A stretch of 14,209 bases of DNA from DATFLS01 sp964413425 (GTDB lineage Bacteria; Fidelibacterota; JAANXI01): assembly GCA_964413425.1 (NCBI GenBank), contig CAYPST010000107.1:1-14209 (forward strand). Direction: 5' to 3'. The notes below the pieces were generated by a model that had not been told where the DNA came from, did not search any database, and saw only the letters and a list, made by a program, of their open reading frames with translations. Positions 1-6,916 of this stretch are shown here, in pieces (the stretch's first letter is position 1; each line of letters opens with the position of its first letter). A program made the position numbers and the translations under genes.

Positions 1-9
1 AACTTCCGC

Positions 10-62
10 AATCTGTGATTTCGATGAAGTTTCATTATCGGGGCTGCCCACTGCCAACTGCC
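10..62. repeat. 53-bp dispersed repeat, copy A
   Basis: The stretch matches 4024-4076 base for base in the same orientation, except for one C/T difference near its right end. The two copies bracket the large nuclease-helicase gene. No open frame within it looks like a real protein. It reads as non-coding intergenic filler of a dispersed family. Whether more copies exist outside the window cannot be seen here. Confidence 0.85.
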
Positions 63-106
63 CTTTGCCAAAGGCATCCCTTCGGGGCGAGGCGTTTTCT
101 AAATAG

Positions 107-134
107 ACTCTTTACTCTTTACTCTTTACTCTTT
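107..134. repeat. 7-bp tandem repeat (ACTCTTT x4)
   Basis: Four perfect consecutive copies of ACTCTTT. They lie in the non-coding stretch downstream of the nuclease-helicase stop codon. The neighbouring bases at 141-180 continue with loosely repeated 'atctgtg/atctgcg' phrases, so positions 1-208 appear to be repeat-derived spacer rather than a gene. Confidence 0.85.
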
Positions 135-208
135 TCCTTGTCTGCAATCTGTGGTCATCTGTCGTTTCCGCGTCCATCTGCGTGCCATTCGGGGCTGGGC
201 GTGCAGGG

Positions 209-3200
209 CTAAAACATATCCATCTGCCCGCGATCTTTCTCTTTCACCGGCTTTCTCCGCTCCACTTCCTTCACCTCTTTCAGGGCGTCCTCGATATCAC
301 TGAGAAACCGCGAGGGAGCATTCTGCATCGTTTCCCCGAACAGAAATCGTTTCTTTGCATGCGTCAGCACCAGTTTCTCCTGTGCCCGGGTCATGCCGAC
401 ATAAAAGAGCCGGCGCTCCTCTTCCGGATCGAACCGGCGTCCCGTGCGCTGATACGGAATGAGATTCTCTTCGCAGCCCACGATAAAGACCACCGGGAAT
501 TCCAGCCCCTTCGCGGAATGCAGCGTTAACAGCGTCACCCGGTCCGCCCGGGGATCATACATATCCGCTTCCCGCTGCAAAGCGATCTCCTCCAGGAAAT
601 CTCCCAGCCGATCCTCATACGGCGCCGCCCGGGCGACCAGTTTCATAATATGTTCATTCCTGCGTTCCGTATATCGACTGGAATCCTGTTCCAGCAAAAC
701 CTTCCAGATCCGCCCAATCAGTCCGTTCACCGGAGTGGAACCGGCAGCCTGTTTCAGTTCCCGCAGCAAGGGCAACGAACCTTCCAACTGTTTTATCAGG
801 GGTGAATCGCCGGCATCGGCATCAGGGAGCACTGCTCCTTCCCTCAGTAAATCCTCTCCGGAGAGAGCAACTAACTGCCGGAACTTCTCCGGAGATAGTT
901 TCGAGTGTTCGGTCTCCAGAATCTGTTTGAGGTAGTGGACAGAGGCGGGATTATATAAATACCAGAGATACGCAAGTACCTCCCGTACTTCCTTCCGATC
1001 GTACAGGGATTGCTTGCCAACTGTCTGATACGGCATACCGGACCGTTCGAAAGCCTCCCGCAGGGCATGGCTCTGGGCATTCACCCGGTAGAGAACGGCG
1101 AAATCGGAAAACGACCGGAGCCCTTCTTCTTCCGAGGCAACTCTGCCCGAATCCAGTGAAAAGAAGCCGGTGCCGCCGACCATCTTTTCAATCTGGTGGA
1201 CCACATACTCCGCTTCGGCTTTATACGTCGGGGCGTTGAATATCTCCAGCCTGGTGGTGCTGACCACATCGGTCCACATATCCACCGGTTTGCTCTCTGT
1301 TCCCCTGTCAATCACCTGGGTAGAGGCATTTAGAATCATGCCGGTGGATCGATAATTCCTGGTGAGATATATCGTCCGGCTGTTCGGAAAATCCTCCGTG
1401 AACCGCAGAAAAAATGATCGATCCGCTCCGCGGAAGCCGTAAATAGCCTGATCCGGATCCCCGATTACACAGAGATTCGTTCCGGGGGCGGTTAACATCT
1501 GCAGCAGGCGATACTGGGCATAATTAATATCCTGATATTCGTCCACGGAAATCCATTGATAGCGCTGTTGATATATCTCCAGAATCTCCGGATGATCCTG
1601 GAATAATTTCACCGGCAGCCGGAGCAGGTCTTCGAAATCAATCATCTGATTGCGGCGCAGCGACGTCTGGTATGCCCGATAGATCTCCGGCCAGGTATCA
1701 TCATCGGGAAGAACTTGCTGAAACTCCGTGGATTCGGGATCCAGCAGATGGCTTTTCGCATACGCAATGGCATCAATATATTTTCCTTCCTCGGTCCTGG
1801 CAGAGAGCAGATCCATCTCCCGCAGGAGGGCCGTCCTGTCCCTCTCACCACAGATTGTAAACCTGGGATGAATATCAAGCCGATCCCCGTGTTCCCGAAG
1901 AATCCCCGTTCCCAGGGCATGGAAGGTTTTGATGGTCATCTCTTCGGTCGTGGGTGTGCCCAGGAGACGGGCAAGGCGCTGCTCCATTTCTTCGGCAGCC
2001 TTATTGGTGAAGGTGATAGCGAGAATATGCTCCGTTGCCACCTCCTGTTCCGCAATCAGATAGGCAATCCGGTGAGTCAGCGTCCGGGTTTTTCCGGTGC
2101 CGGGACCGGCCACGATGATCACGTGGCGCCCCACACACTGCACCGCCTCCTTCTGCTCATCATTTAACCCGGCCTGGATACTGGATTTGGATCGGAGCTC
2201 TTCTTCTTTGAAAAGACCCGTCTGCGTTGCCGGTGATGAAACTCCGGAGGCCTCATCGAGCAAGCCATCTCCGGGAAAGTCCGGCACATCGTCGGGGTCA
2301 TACTGCCCGGAAGGGTCCCCTTCGGAAACGACTGCTTCCGGTTCGTCCCGGCTTTCCTCTGCACCGAAGAAACTCATCTGCGCAGTCAGCGATTTCTGTT
2401 CGCCTTCCCGGAACACTGTGATGACGCCATACTCCCCGTCAAAGCCCTCCTGCACGATGATCTCTCCCGCCCGCATCCGGCGAATGCCCTCCGCCAGCAC
2501 TGCCCCGCCGACCTTCTCAATATCTTCCAGGGGGATATCCTGCAGGATTTCCAGCTCCGGTCCCAGGTTTTCCAACAATGAACGATATTCCCGCCCGACC
2601 GTCTTGGTATTCGCCCCCACATCATGGACTTCCGAGAGGATCTCCGGAAGCGGGATGAAACTGTGAAACGGCGGTGCGTGTTCCGGCCTCACTCCCGGCT
2701 CCCGATCCGCCAGAGTCTCCACCCGGTGCATCACACCCACCGTCACCGGCTTGCCGCATTCGGGACACGTTCCGTCATGCTGGAGAGTGGTCCCGGGATC
2801 CCAGCGGATGCCGCACTTCCGGTGGCCGTCATAATGATATTTCCCCTCCTGCGGATAGAACTCGATAGTGCCCCTGAACGTCTCGGGTTCTCCGGATCGT
2901 ATGGCCCGGAAGATCGCCTCGTAGGACATCTCCGTATCGAATACGTTCGCTTCCCTGGCCAGCTTCCGCGGGGAGTGCGCATCCGAGTTCGACACCAGCG
3001 TATACTTATCCAGTGCAGACAGCCGCCAGTTCATTGGCGGATCCGAGGAGAGACCGGTCTCCACCGCAAAGATATGCGAGGTCAGATCCTCGAAACACTC
3101 CTCATCCGAATCGAAACCCGATTTCGATCCGAACAGGGAAAACCACGGCGTCCAGATATGGGCCGGAATCAGGTACGCCTCCGGATCCGTTTCCAGAACA

Positions 3201-3649
3201 ATCTCCAGCAGATCCCGGGCATCCAGCCCCAGAATAGGCCGGCCGTCCGAACGGATATTCCCGATGGTGTCCAGACTCGCCTGCAGCCGCTCTACTGCCG
3301 CGAAACCGGGCGCAAATACCAGGTTATGATTCTTTCTGGTTTTCTCATACTTCTTATAAATGTTACTGATCTCTCCCCCCAGCAGGAATCGCACCGGTCG
3401 GCGGCAGGCAGCCGGCACCTCCCCGCAGACAGACCGTGCATACTCCTCCTTCAGGCAGAACAGCCCCGCCTCCGCCGGCTCCAGCTTCGACCGGAGTTCT
3501 TCCAGCCATCCCGGATGAGCAATATCCCCGGTTCCCACAACCTGCACCCCCTTCAACTGCGCCCACTTCGCCACATGCTCCGGATCCAGATCCTTGCTGG
3601 TGGCAATGGAAAAATGGGAATGCAGGTGCAGATCAGCAGTAAACTTCAC
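209..3649 (-). CDS. Endonuclease Q-like PHP nuclease fused to UvrD/PcrA-family DNA helicase
   Basis: Predicted DNA-repair fusion of about 1146 residues, numbered from the GTG start. The N-terminal part (1-420) matches endonuclease Q, which nicks DNA 5' of deaminated bases. PHP metal ligands are visible: DLHLH (6-10), GTGDIAH (39-45), GGE (91-93), NH (107-108), PAH (162-164) and SDAH (222-225). An EndoQ-type zinc module has H276, C279 and CPEC (295-298). An acidic linker (about 430-490) leads to a full superfamily 1 helicase: GPGTGKT Walker A (515-521), VDEYQD (702-707), GDPDQAIYGFRGA (730-742), and late motifs TLHSAKGLEF and YVGMTRA. The protein ends in QMDMF, a likely beta-clamp motif. The GTG start gives the usual EndoQ beginning (MKFTADLHLHS) and has a GGGGA ribosome site. 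A TTG start at 3667 would add six residues but has no clear ribosome site. Domain identification is firm; the combined activity is inferred. Confidence 0.93.
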   Translation of the reverse strand: MKFTADLHLHSHFSIATSKDLDPEHVAKWAQLKGVQVVGTGDIAHPGWLEELRSKLEPAEAGLFCLKEEYARSVCGEVPAACRRPVRFLLGGEISNIYKKYEKTRKNHNLVFAPGFAAVERLQASLDTIGNIRSDGRPILGLDARDLLEIVLETDPEAYLIPAHIWTPWFSLFGSKSGFDSDEECFEDLTSHIFAVETGLSSDPPMNWRLSALDKYTLVSNSDAHSPRKLAREANVFDTEMSYEAIFRAIRSGEPETFRGTIEFYPQEGKYHYDGHRKCGIRWDPGTTLQHDGTCPECGKPVTVGVMHRVETLADREPGVRPEHAPPFHSFIPLPEILSEVHDVGANTKTVGREYRSLLENLGPELEILQDIPLEDIEKVGGAVLAEGIRRMRAGEIIVQEGFDGEYGVITVFREGEQKSLTAQMSFFGAEESRDEPEAVVSEGDPSGQYDPDDVPDFPGDGLLDEASGVSSPATQTGLFKEEELRSKSSIQAGLNDEQKEAVQCVGRHVIIVAGPGTGKTRTLTHRIAYLIAEQEVATEHILAITFTNKAAEEMEQRLARLLGTPTTEEMTIKTFHALGTGILREHGDRLDIHPRFTICGERDRTALLREMDLLSARTEEGKYIDAIAYAKSHLLDPESTEFQQVLPDDDTWPEIYRAYQTSLRRNQMIDFEDLLRLPVKLFQDHPEILEIYQQRYQWISVDEYQDINYAQYRLLQMLTAPGTNLCVIGDPDQAIYGFRGADRSFFLRFTEDFPNSRTIYLTRNYRSTGMILNASTQVIDRGTESKPVDMWTDVVSTTRLEIFNAPTYKAEAEYVVHQIEKMVGGTGFFSLDSGRVASEEEGLRSFSDFAVLYRVNAQSHALREAFERSGMPYQTVGKQSLYDRKEVREVLAYLWYLYNPASVHYLKQILETEHSKLSPEKFRQLVALSGEDLLREGAVLPDADAGDSPLIKQLEGSLPLLRELKQAAGSTPVNGLIGRIWKVLLEQDSSRYTERRNEHIMKLVARAAPYEDRLGDFLEEIALQREADMYDPRADRVTLLTLHSAKGLEFPVVFIVGCEENLIPYQRTGRRFDPEEERRLFYVGMTRAQEKLVLTHAKKRFLFGETMQNAPSRFLSDIEDALKEVKEVERRKPVKEKDRGQMDMF

Positions 3650-3658
3650 CTGAGATAA

Positions 3659-3663
3659 TCCCC
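3659..3663 (-). promoter_or_regulatory. Ribosome binding site supporting the GTG start of the nuclease-helicase gene
   Basis: The minus strand reads GGGGA here, nine bases before the GTG at 3649. It overlaps the alternative TTG start at 3667, which has no purine-rich site of its own. This favours GTG as the true start. Confidence 0.45.
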
Positions 3664-3738
3664 GCAAGGTGAGGAGTCTGTGTTCAACGTTATCAGCCTG
3701 ATTCCTTTGAATGTTTCAAAGTATTGAATTTTTGAAAA

Positions 3739-3768
3739 TTCGTGTTCATTCGTGTTCCTTCGTGATTC
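3739..3768. repeat. 10-bp period repeat, three units (TTCGTGTTCA type)
   Basis: Three consecutive 10-bp units read TTCGTGTTCA, TTCGTGTTCC and TTCGTGATTC. A sister triplet with the same period and core lies at 4114-4143. The pair suggests a repeated intergenic phrase family, not a coding sequence. Confidence 0.75.
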
Positions 3769-4023
3769 CCCTGGTTCCCGGAGCATTCGGAACGGCAACG
3801 CATCCGTCTTCCGGAGAGAACTCACCTCCCCGGTCCCTCTCTTACCTCTTCACACCACCTCATCCCCATCCAAGAGAGGGGGAGGCGCAACACCACACCG
3901 CCTGTCTTCACCGGTGTTACTTTCCTCGCTTGTTCGCGTCTCTCTCGTTCTTCGGGCGACCACTGTGTCAACCTGCCGCCCGCTTGACTCTGCCCGCTGC
4001 CTATCCCGATTTGAAACATCCGG

Positions 4024-4076
4024 AATCTGTGATTTCGATGAAGTTTCATTATCGGGGCTGCCTACTGCCAACTGCC
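4024..4076. repeat. 53-bp dispersed repeat, copy B
   Basis: Second copy of the sequence at 10-62, same orientation, with one substitution. It lies upstream of the nuclease-helicase gene, so that gene is enclosed by direct repeats about 4 kb apart. Confidence 0.85.
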
Positions 4077-4113
4077 TACTGAAGGCGGGGCGGCGGGGCG
4101 GGGTTCTCTTTCC

Positions 4114-4143
4114 ATTCGTGTCTATTCGCGTCTCTTCGTGGCT
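4114..4143. repeat. 10-bp period repeat, second triplet
   Basis: Three units read ATTCGTGTCT, ATTCGCGTCT and CTTCGTGGCT. They have the same period and TTCGYG core as 3739-3768. The triplet ends about 20 bp from the stop codon of the aldo/keto reductase. Confidence 0.7.
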
Positions 4144-4163
4144 TCAGATGATATTCTTTTACA

Positions 4164-4994
4164 TTAAAAATGAAAATCATCCGGATGCTCGCCCATCCGT
4201 TCATTCCGGTCCAGTCCGTCGATAGTTGCCAGGTCCGTCTCTTCGATCTCGAAATCAAAGATATCGGCATTGCTCCGGATACGCTCCTTATTCTCCGACT
4301 TCGGAATGGTCACAATCCCCTTCTGAATCATCCAGCGAAGAGTCACCTGTACCGGTGTTTTTCCGTATTTCTGCGCCAGCTCCTCCAGCTCCGGGATGTC
4401 ATGGACCTGGCCGCGCATGATCGGCCGCCACGCCTCCAGCCGGATATTGTGCTGCTGACAGTACTCCTGCAGTTCCGGCTGCTGCAGACGGGGATGAAAT
4501 TCCACCTGATCCACCATGGGAGGCACCTCCGCACTTTCCATCAGGTCGGTCAGATGATGCTGCAGAAAATTACTCACCCCGATGGCCTTCGCCCTGCCGG
4601 AACGGTAAATCTCCTCCATGGCCCGCCAGGTCTCCTTGTACTTGCCCTTCACCGGCCAGTGGACCAGATAGAGATCCACATAGTCCATCTGCAGCCGATC
4701 CAGACTGGCATCGAACGCCTTCAGCGTGGAGTCGTAGCCCTGGTCGGTGTTCCAGACTTTAGTGGTCACAAAAATCTCCTCCCGCGGAACCACACTGCGG
4801 TCTATGGCATTGCCTACACCCCGCTCGTTCCGGTAGACCGCTGCCGTATCAATGCTGCGATACCCGGCATCCAGTGCCCATTGCACCGCATTTTCTACCG
4901 GCTCGCCGTCCTGAATGAGAAAGACCCCCAGCCCGAACCAGGGCATTTCCACACCATTCTGTAATGTCGCTGCTGCCTCAATACTCTGTACCAT
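4164..4994 (-). CDS. Aldo/keto reductase (2,5-diketogluconate reductase-like, AKR5 type)
   Basis: Predicted cytosolic NADPH-dependent reductase of 276 residues, normal for the family, which reduces aldehydes and ketones. The catalytic tetrad is complete: D49 and Y54 in SIDTAAVYRNE, K79 in VTTKVWN, and H112 in YLVHWP. Further family landmarks are GVSNF (139-143), VDQVEFHP (161-168) and PKS (231-233), the last near the NADPH phosphate site. The ATG has a strong ribosome site (AAGGGGGAAGG, 5001-5011 on the minus strand). One oddity is EAWRP (187-191), where relatives usually have EAWSP; this segment lines the cofactor pyrophosphate. The gene stands alone between repeat-rich spacers, so the neighbourhood gives no hint of the substrate. 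Confidence 0.93.
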   Translation of the reverse strand: MVQSIEAAATLQNGVEMPWFGLGVFLIQDGEPVENAVQWALDAGYRSIDTAAVYRNERGVGNAIDRSVVPREEIFVTTKVWNTDQGYDSTLKAFDASLDRLQMDYVDLYLVHWPVKGKYKETWRAMEEIYRSGRAKAIGVSNFLQHHLTDLMESAEVPPMVDQVEFHPRLQQPELQEYCQQHNIRLEAWRPIMRGQVHDIPELEELAQKYGKTPVQVTLRWMIQKGIVTIPKSENKERIRSNADIFDFEIEETDLATIDGLDRNERMGEHPDDFHF

Positions 4995-5187
4995 GAAGTA
5001 CCTTCCCCCTTCTGATTGGTGTTGTCAATCTGTGTCCTGTAATTACACAACCGACCCATTGCATTGTATCTGAGTCTCGCAGGTAATGACGTGTTTTACT
5101 TCTTCTCATTTGAATTCAAACAGGATAAAATGTAGCGGATACAGACCATGGATGCAACGCTCAGTCTGAGAATTTCCGGAACCCTCA

Positions 5188-5221
5188 CCGGGGCGTAAAC
5201 GCCCCGGCGTTCACGCCGGGG
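5188..5221. repeat. Two overlapping GC-rich hairpins
   Basis: CCGGGGCGTAAACGCCCCGG (5188-5207) and CCCCGGCGTTCACGCCGGGG (5202-5221) each form a 9-bp stem with a 2-base centre. They share CCCCGG at 5202-5207, so only one can form at a time. They lie between the phosphatase stop and the reductase start. No T-run follows on either strand, so they are not standard terminators. They resemble REP-type dispersed palindromes; a related GCGTAAACGC hairpin lies at 7611-7636. Confidence 0.75.
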
Positions 5222-5252
5222 GGCGGCGAACCCTTCTCCTCTTCAGCGCGGT

Positions 5253-6041
5253 TTACGGCGCTCCTGCTTCCTTCCTCTGAATGACGGATACAAACCGGTC
5301 GACCATCACCGGATTCCCGGCCAGCAAAGGGAACGTCTGCTTCTTCCCATCCAGTAACCCGGAGAGATCAAACTGCTCCCCCTCCAGTCCCCGGATGAGC
5401 CCGCCATTATTCACCAGCAGCGCCAGCCCGGCCGCGATATCCCAGAGATGCACATTCCAGAGAAAGGCTCCGTCAGCACATCCGGCGGCAAGATAACACA
5501 GATGCGCCACCGACGATCCCAGGCTGCGTAACTTCCCCGGAAAATTCACGTCGATCGCAAAATGCCGGTGCAGCCGGGACAGCGCCAGCAACGCCGTCTC
5601 GGCATGGAACTCTTCCGGCTCCTTCAACCGGACCGTCTTCCCGTTCCGCAGCACCCGCCCATCCGGCTGGGTATACAGGACATCGCCTGTCGCCGGGAGG
5701 TAAAAAAATCCGGCAAGGGGCCGACGGTTCTCAATTAAACCGATAGCGGTGCCCCACACCGGCAGACCCGCAACAAACGACGCCGTGCCATCAATGGGAT
5801 CAATCACCCAATAGCGGTCACCGGACTTCGGCGGTTTCCTGAGATCGTTCTCCTCTGCGATAATGCCATCATCCGGGAACCGCCGGTCGAACTCTCCTTT
5901 CAAATACTCCTGCACCTGCAGGTCCGCCTCCGTAATGTAGGTGCGATTCTCCTTCCAGGAGGCCGAGACCTGCAGGTAGAACCCGCGCGCAATGTCCCCC
6001 GCCTTCTTCAATACCTCCACTATCTCCCGGGGATCGTACAT
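5253..6041 (-). CDS. Inositol monophosphatase-family (HisN/CysQ-like) phosphatase
   Basis: Predicted Mg2+- and Li+-sensitive sugar or nucleotide phosphatase of 262 residues, typical family length. Metal-site motifs are present: the ITEAD element (36-40), the IAEEN segment with E63 and E64, WVIDPIDGTASFV (78-90) with ligands D81 and D84, and LWDIAAG (199-205) with D201. No signal peptide is visible. The ATG has an excellent ribosome site (AAGGAG, 6048-6053 on the minus strand, six bases before the start). The substrate cannot be fixed from motifs: inositol phosphate, histidinol phosphate, fructose-1,6-bisphosphate and PAP phosphatases all share them. No biosynthetic neighbours help decide. Confidence 0.92.
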   Translation of the reverse strand: MYDPREIVEVLKKAGDIARGFYLQVSASWKENRTYITEADLQVQEYLKGEFDRRFPDDGIIAEENDLRKPPKSGDRYWVIDPIDGTASFVAGLPVWGTAIGLIENRRPLAGFFYLPATGDVLYTQPDGRVLRNGKTVRLKEPEEFHAETALLALSRLHRHFAIDVNFPGKLRSLGSSVAHLCYLAAGCADGAFLWNVHLWDIAAGLALLVNNGGLIRGLEGEQFDLSGLLDGKKQTFPLLAGNPVMVDRFVSVIQRKEAGAP

Positions 6042-6268
6042 GTGCCTCTCCTTCGTAATCGGTGATGACTATTCGGAGAATTTGCAGCTTCTGCCGGAGA
6101 ATTGCACCCGGAAATCGGGCAGGAGGAGTAAATGTTCCCGCCACGGCATGAGGCGCAGTGGAAGAGAGGAGGACCGAGGGGGAATTCTCTGCCTGATGTT
6201 CCGAACCCCGTCCTGCACGTGAGAGGGAAGCACCCTGAAACTGCGCCAACGGTGAAGACACACCGTAA

Positions 6269-6286
6269 CCCGGCGGTTACGCCGGG
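6269..6286. repeat. GC-rich hairpin (7-bp stem)
   Basis: CCCGGCG, loop GTTA, CGCCGGG. The flanks CACC (6261-6264) and GGTG (6287-6290) can extend the pairing with an internal loop. There is no T-run, so it is not a simple terminator. It resembles the other GC-rich palindromes of this window. Confidence 0.65.
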
Positions 6287-6325
6287 GGTGCACCTGCAGC
6301 AGACCAAATCCCGGCTGCCACAGAA

Positions 6326-6493
6326 GATTTCTGTGAAGCTGCATAGAATTGCCACCAAGCTGTAAGCAATTTCCATGACGCTGCAGACAATTTTTATGAC
6401 GCTGCAGACAATTTCCATCAAGCTGCAATGAATTTCCATGATGCTGCAGACAATTTCCATCAAGCTGCAAAGGATTTGCAGGGAGCTGCGGTT
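6326..6493. repeat. 21-bp tandem repeat, eight units in perfect phase
   Basis: Eight consecutive units of exactly 21 bp without insertions or deletions. The central units are close to CAATTTCCATGACGCTGCAGA; the outer ones (6326-6367 and 6473-6493) are more diverged. Because 21 is divisible by three, the array reads as heptapeptide repeats in every frame. On the plus strand one frame gives NFHDAAD, NFYDAAD, NFHQAAM and NFHDAAD, with F and A at coiled-coil-like spacing, interrupted by TAG at 6344. Two minus-strand frames are also open, giving LQLDGNC-like and CSLMEIV-like heptads. I cannot show that any is translated. Confidence 0.85.
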
Positions 6494-6815
6494 CGTTCCA
6501 ACGCTGTGGCAGCCATTTTCCGGAGTGTTTCGGCCCGCTCCGGAGTGAATACAGGCGGTTCGGTCCATATCCGGACCTTCGTGAACCCGAAAGCACCCCG
6601 GAACGGCCAGCGGGATCTGCTGAGCGATCACATCGGGAGCTGGTGCTCCTGTTATCACCGGGAGATTGTTCGATGTCCTCTGCCCCGGCATTCGGAAGAC
6701 CGCACCGGACGGAATCATCCGTGGGAGTACCCGATCCGGGAACCAGAGAATCCAACCCTTTTGTTTCATCGCAATCGCTGAGACAGCATAGATGAGAAGG
6801 CGGCTCATATTTCTC

Positions 6816-6844
6816 TTGCCCCTGTCTCCGGAAAGTGGTACTAT
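6816..6844 (+). promoter_or_regulatory. Possible sigma70-type promoter
   Basis: TTGCCC (6816-6821) and TACTAT (6839-6844) are separated by 17 bp. They lie about 70 bp upstream of the plus-strand helical-protein gene. Both boxes are imperfect and the host's promoter consensus is unknown. Confidence 0.3.
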
Positions 6845-6916
6845 AAAGAGAACACAGATTACGCTATCCATATTCGATTCATAGAAATCCTGTATAAAAT
6901 GAAAGGAACGTGCTTT

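Larger units (their letters stand above)
3668..4163. other. Gene-free spacer made of phrase-like repeats
   Basis: About 500 bp lie between the nuclease-helicase start and the aldo/keto reductase stop. No frame in it resembles a protein. It holds two related triplets of a 10-bp unit (3739-3768 and 4114-4143) and one copy of the 53-bp repeat (4024-4076). No intrinsic terminator or clear promoter was recognised. Confidence 0.7.
6054..6815. other. Gene-free region with a hairpin and a 21-bp tandem array
   Basis: Between the phosphatase start and the promoter-like site of the next gene I see no frame with recognisable protein character. Long open frames exist on the minus strand, but they owe part of their length to the in-phase 21-bp repeat. 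They also run into the genes on both sides. The region may be a decayed gene or structured spacer. Confidence 0.55.

Noticed and set aside
2624..3658. Plus-strand open frame of about 344 codons opposite the nuclease-helicase gene
   Set aside because: It lies wholly antisense to a gene with complete EndoQ motifs, and it has no domain features of its own.
4170..4964. Plus-strand open frame opposite the aldo/keto reductase
   Set aside because: It mirrors the reductase almost exactly, as expected for a codon-usage shadow, and has no recognisable motifs.
5109..5120. Perfect 12-bp palindrome TTTGAATTCAAA as an operator
   Set aside because: A few 12-bp perfect palindromes are expected by chance in 14 kb. 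It is about 115 bp from the nearest start and no second copy was seen.
6326..6493. CRISPR-like array
   Set aside because: The 21-bp units are directly adjacent with no unique spacers, and no cas genes are present.
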